A stretch of 64,000 bases of DNA from Riptortus pedestris (taxonomy: Eukaryota; Arthropoda; Insecta; Hemiptera; Alydidae), in assembly GCA_019009955.1 (NCBI GenBank), contig CM032230.1, positions 29,525,001-29,589,000 of the forward strand. The letters run 5' to 3'. The translations under genes were made by a program, and so were the position numbers. The notes under the pieces were generated by a model. The model made no database searches. It saw only the letters and a list, made by a program, of their open reading frames with translations, and was not told the origin of the DNA. Numbering within the stretch: position 1 is the first letter of the stretch; each line of letters opens with the position of its first letter. Of this stretch, positions 59,352 to 64,000 are shown one piece after another.

Positions 59352-60018
59352 GATCTCATCTCACTTCGTATTCTCTATTTATATGTAAATACCTATTAGT
59401 AGAAGAAGGGGGGGGGGGCTTCTGAAGACACAGGAAACAAAGTCCGAATAACTCGCTTAATAGTTGAGTTTCCAACAATATTTGTAGAAAATCAAAAGTT
59501 TAATAAGATTGATTCAATAACATTTTGATCCGGCTCATAGTGTCGAAGATATTTTGAATAACTACAATAATATGACATGTGTAGGAGTGGGGGTTTACTG
59601 ACGGGCCAAAACTAAAATATCCAAATATCTAGGTTAATATTAATGATAGAGAAAATACGTATATAACAACATTTATAGGTAATGATCAATAGCATTGGTT
59701 GTATGTTGTTTTTCGACCGTACTTTTAATGATAGAGATAATTCAAATTTTAAAAATTCCTCCTCTCTGAACATCCCCTCCCCGCTGTCTGATTTCAGCCG
59801 TTAACGAACTTGATCTTTCTTTTAAAATAAAACGCCTGTATACCAAGTTTGGTAACGATTAATCTAAAATTACGACCGCTAGTATATATATAAAATTTTG
59901 AACGGACTTCATTTTCGTCATCTACTAGGTAGGATCGTCGGACATTTGGTGGAAATGTTTTGTAAATCGCGTCATGATTAAGACCTCGATACTTGATTTC
60001 CCTTAAGAGGAATGTTCT

Positions 60019-60850
60019 AACACATCTTAAGGCAAGAAGTCATAGAATAAACTTCGTTATTTCTAAAACGAAAACGATGTATATTATTGAACCGATCAAA
60101 TAATAACTAATTTGATTTTAGGTCAGGGGAAAGATACTCTGGATGTAAATAGACGTCAGATTTTAATGAAAGAGTTATGACAGTTTTTCTCATTATAATG
60201 AAACCCTTTGACTGCGTCATGTGATGAAATATAATTAACAATTTAATAGGATTAAGTTTAAACTGCTAGCAAAGAGAAACTTTAGACTCTGCAGTGAAGT
60301 CACTATTATTAAGAAATTTATCAAATTAATGGAGTTCCTTAGGGGAATATATAAGTGCATTTCTGATCTATGTTGATATAAATCCAGTTTTATCTTAACT
60401 TAGGAAGGCTGCTAATGACATAAATTATGAAGATAAGCTAATTATTTATCATTCCGACAAATCGATAGTATTCATGAGATTTTCATTCAAAACAACTCAC
60501 AGTAATTTTATAAGCAAATGAAATAATCATTTATGGTTTTAAATGACCTAACATTTGGTATGTTAGCAAATAAAATATGGACAACTAAGTAAAACTAATT
60601 ATCCCATGGTAGAAATATATATTCTGGATTAGTAAAAGTGCTTTAGATTCTCTATTTAACGTATACTTCTTTGTGAATTGAACTGCATATGTTTAAACAC
60701 AGCAGAAGATCTAAAACGAGGAAGATGTAAGTTCAGTTTTAACTTTGTTGATTAGTTTAAACTAGTTGATACATTCATTTATATATTTAGGTTTTAAATT
60801 TTCTTTTTTTGTGTTATGGTTGGTGGGGAGGGGGGTCGATTATATATTTT
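60019..60850. other. Spacer, nothing recognised
   Basis: AT-rich, no gene supported. Confidence 0.5.
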
Positions 60851-60968
60851 AGCAGATTTCCCTCAAGGGAAATCAGCTACTGAGGTCATAATCATGACGC
60901 GAGCTTCGAAAAATTTCTTCAAATGTCCATCGATCCTACCCAGGAGATGACGAAAATGAGGTCCGTTC

Positions 60969-60976
<8 letters not shown>
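60851..60976 (+). mobile_element. HINE-like 5' portion
   Basis: AGCAGATTTCCCTCAAGGG to GGTCCGTTCAAAATTATA, then (TA)n to 61040. The expected right half is not found; two tandem-repeat elements follow instead. Confidence 0.88.
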
Positions 60977-61040
<64 letters not shown>

Positions 61041-61046
<6 letters not shown>

Positions 61047-62600
61047 GTAACCTCTGTCTGTACATTGATTTTATTCACGAAATTTCACGATAACTTTTCG
61101 TTTCACATGTCATAGACACCATAACTGCATTTTGTTTCTTTGGTGTCTGTTTGTTTGTTTGTTTGTTACCTTTTCACGCATAAACGGCTGCACCGAATTT
61201 TATGAAACTTGGTATGTATATTACTACTAACCCAACTTAGACTTTAGGCTATATTAATATCCTCTGAGACGAACAGGAGTGGGGGTTATAAGGGAAGCCA
61301 GAAATTAAAAATAGCGATATTTCGATTCCTATTGGTTTTTCGGCAAATATGCACATAACAAAAGTTGTTTATTTTGTTATTTAGAGTAACTTTTGTTATA
61401 TACACTTTCGTCGTATACCGAGTTATAAACGAGATATACGCTAAAACCTATAGAGGAAGTGAACTATTTTATATGGCACAAAAGAATCAACCAAACTAAA
61501 TAAAACTCGGTATGTGTATTAGCACTAACGCTTTCATTATAACAAGCCATGCCAACATTTCTAGGGACGGGCAGGAGTGGGGGTTATAAGGGAAGCCAGA
61601 AATTAAAAATAGCGATATTTCGTTTCTTATTGGTTTTTCGGCATATATGAACATAACAAAAGTTGTTTATTGTGTAATTTAGTGTAACTTTTGGTATATT
61701 CACTTTTGCCGTATACGGAAGTATAAATGAGTTATACTCTAAAAACTATAGAGGGTGTCCACCATTTTATTTGGCACATAAGACTCAACCGAACTAAACC
61801 AAACTCGGTATTTGAATTAGTACTAACGCCTTCCTTATAATAAGCCATACTAACATTTCTAGGGACGGGCAGGAGTAGGGGTTATATGGAAGGCCTGAAA
61901 TTAAAAATAGTGATATTTCGTTTCCTATTGCTTTTTCAACAAATATGCACTTAACAAAAGTTATTCGTTTTGTTATTTAGAGTAACTTTTGTTACATGCA
62001 CTTTTGCCGTATACGGAAGTATAAATGAGTTATACGCTAAAACCTATAGCGGGAGTCCACAATTTTATTTGGCACAAAAGACTCAACCGAACTAAACCAA
62101 ACTCGGTATTTGAATTAGCACTAACGCCTTCCTTATAATAAGCCATACTATTTCTAGGGACGGGCAGGAGTGGGAGTTGTAAGGGAGGCCTGAAATTAAA
62201 ATAGTGATTTCCTATTGGGGTTTCGGCAAATATGCAAATAACAAAAGTTGTTTAATTTGTTATTTAGAGAAATTTTCTCAACACTTCTTTTCAATATGAA
62301 CTACCAGGTACCTCAAATGAAAAAATGTATTCAAATGTATGTCAATATTTTCTCATTAATAATTCAAATCTATGCATAATGCACAGGAAACGGGAAATAT
62401 GACAATATGCAGAACAGTGAAGTCTTGCATAAAAAAATAATTTTATTATTAACAAATCCACATAAACGACGGGTGTTAACCCTAAACACTGGGACGGGTA
62501 AATGTCATAATATTGTGCAAAGTAAAGCCTTGCCAAAAAAATGCCATCACCATTTAGGCTCAAATTAATTCCCGAGCGAAGCCGGGTATTTGAGCTAGTA
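61041..62600 (-). mobile_element. Tandem-repeat element inserted at TA, copy C
   Basis: The longest copy, with four units of about 300 bp marked by ACAAAAGTTGTTTATTTTGTTATTTAG-type hairpins (near 61355, 61650, 61952 and 62238). It begins AAAATTGTAACCTCTGTCTG and ends CCCGAGCGAAGCCGGGTATTTGAGCTAGTA (in pieces). Confidence 0.9.
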
Positions 62601-63720
62601 TATATATAAAATTGTAACCTCTGTCTGTACATTGATTTTTTTTCGCGAAATTTCAGGATAACTTTTCGTTTCACATCTCATAGACACCATAACTGCATTT
62701 TGTTTCTTTCGTGTATGTTTGTTTGTTTGTTTGTTACCTTTTCACGCATTAACGGCTGCACCGAATTTTATGAAACTTAGTATGTATATTACTACTAGCC
62801 CAACTTAGACTTTAGGCTATACTAATATTCTCTGAGATGAATAGGAGTGGGGGTTATAAGGGAGGCCTGAAATTAAAAATAGCGATATTTCGTTTCCTAT
62901 TGGTTTTTTGGCAAATACGCACATAACAAAAGTTATTTATTTTATTATTTAGAGTAACTTTTGTTATATACACTTTCGTCTTATACCTAAGTATAAATGA
63001 GTTATACACTAAAAACTATAGAGGGAGTCCACAATTTTATTTGGTACAAAATACTCAACCGAACTAAATAATACTCGGTATGTGTGTTAGCACAAACACC
63101 TTTATTATAATAAGCAATACTAACATTTCTAGGGACGGGTAGGAGTGGGGGTTGTAAGGAAGGCCTGAATTTAAAATAGCGGTATTTCGTTTTCTATTCG
63201 TTTTTCGGCATATATAAACATAACAAAAGTTGTTTATTTTGTTATTTAAAGTAACTTTTGTTATATTCACTTTTGTCGTATAATAAAGTACAAACGAGAT
63301 AGACGTTAAAAACAAAAGCGGAGATCTACAATTTTATTGGGCACTAACGATTGAACAGAAATTAACAAAACTCGGAATGTGAATTAGCATTAATACTTCC
63401 ATGATTATAAGGTATATTACAATTTTTAGGTTCGAACGGGAGTGGGGGTTATAAGGGAGGCCTGAAATAAAAATTCGCGATATTTCATTTTCTATTTGTT
63501 TTTCGTCAAACGTGCACATAACAATAGCTGTTTACTTTGTTATTTAGAGTAACTTTTGTTTTATACAATTTTTTGTATAACAGTGTAAAACGAATTAATT
63601 TGCGTAGAAATATTGATATGGTCAACAATTCTTTCCAATTCAAACAACCAGGTAGGTACCTCACCTGGATAAATGATTTCAAATCTATGTTAATATTTTA
63701 TCCTTGATAATTCAAATCTA
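62601..63720 (-). mobile_element. Tandem-repeat element, copy D, truncated
   Basis: It directly follows copy C after TATATATA, in the same orientation, with the same start and three units (hairpins near 62922, 63219 and 63516). It lacks the CCGGCTTCGC end. A SINE scrap (TTATTTTTTAACGTC) begins at about 63723. Confidence 0.88.
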
Positions 63721-64000
63721 TGTTATTTTTTAACGTCAGTAACAGACTTCACCAAGTAAAGTATACTGCCCCCCTCCCTTCTCTTCACCCAAACATTAAT
63801 TCATGAGAAATGCCGGTTTTCCCTATGTGTATTTAATACTTTATTTAATTAGAACCTGAAAAATATTTGAACAAACTGTTTTTAGTATTGTGAGGAAAAT
63901 GTAATCTGATTTGTTCATATAATTTAAGGTATTACAGGATTAATATCCTAAATGAGTTGGCAGCACTGAGCATAGGGAGGTGTCAAGCTACTTCCTTTGT
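63721..64000. other. Spacer to window end
   Basis: A SINE 3'-end scrap lies at 63723-63740; otherwise nothing is recognised. Confidence 0.45.

Larger units (their letters stand above)
56393..60018 (-). mobile_element. HINE-like element split by a LINE
   Basis: The left piece 56393-56450 has GCCCGCAGGGGCTGCGTAAACTAAGCAG. The right piece 59341-60018 continues with the internal modules and ends GACCTCGATACTTGATTTCCC and AGAGGAATGTTCT. The two pieces meet at the LINE target duplication. Confidence 0.85.

Overview
The window looks like intergenic DNA from an animal, most likely an arthropod. It is visibly AT-rich, full of (TA)n microsatellites, and made almost entirely of layered transposable elements. 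The basis for 'animal' is a BEL/Pao LTR retrotransposon, RNase H-bearing non-LTR retrotransposons, piggyBac-type TTAA elements, a Tc1/mariner-type element, tRNA-derived SINEs and a large family of short Helentron/HINE-like elements. 'Arthropod' is inference. I see no convincing host gene, rRNA, tRNA gene or CRISPR array.

The dominant component is one short, non-autonomous family present in about two dozen copies on both strands. I call it the HINE-like family because it has the layout described for Helentron-associated interspersed elements. It opens with AGCAGATTTCCC, part of a palindrome. It carries a (TA)n tract near one third of its length and a variable internal module. It then shows the inverted copy GGGAAATCTGCT and ends with the stem-loop ACGCAG-CCC-CTGCGT followed by GACGGACTTT. 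Several copies contain other insertions, which gives a readable relative chronology. One copy (31862-33000) has two 3' termini in series with about 265 bp of transduced flank, as expected from rolling-circle termination bypass.

Layout. 1-5.5 kb: a decayed LINE tail, HINE-like copies and a second LINE tail. 5.5-6.3 kb: a BEL LTR remnant. 7-9.5 kb: HINE-like copies inside two nested inverted repeats and a SINE. 10.5-11.8 kb and 14.4-15.5 kb: two TTAA-flanked piggyBac-like elements. 16.8-20.2 kb: an old tandem-repeat element, a HINE-like copy and a foldback. 21.3-23.7 kb: HINE-like copies around a minus-strand LINE tail. 24.3-31.3 kb: a solo BEL LTR, then a LINE relic interrupted by a SINE and by a complete but internally deleted BEL/Pao element with 5-bp target duplications. 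31.9-36.4 kb: HINE-like copies and a LINE tail. 36.5-48.9 kb: tandem-repeat elements, SINEs, nested HINE-like copies, a Tc1/mariner MITE and a 25-bp minisatellite. 47.2-50.5 kb: a large palindrome split by a later insertion. 51-60 kb: more HINE-like copies, one split by a 5'-truncated LINE (56451-59340) with a 12-bp target duplication. 60.8-63.7 kb: two back-to-back copies of the tandem-repeat element.

The most intact coding sequence is the reverse transcriptase/RNase H part of the LINE at 56.5-58.4 kb, which has one in-frame TGA. Everything else is broken. The interest lies in how the mobile elements interact: insertion into each other's TA tracts, flank capture, palindromes, and LTR length change through an 88-bp repeat.
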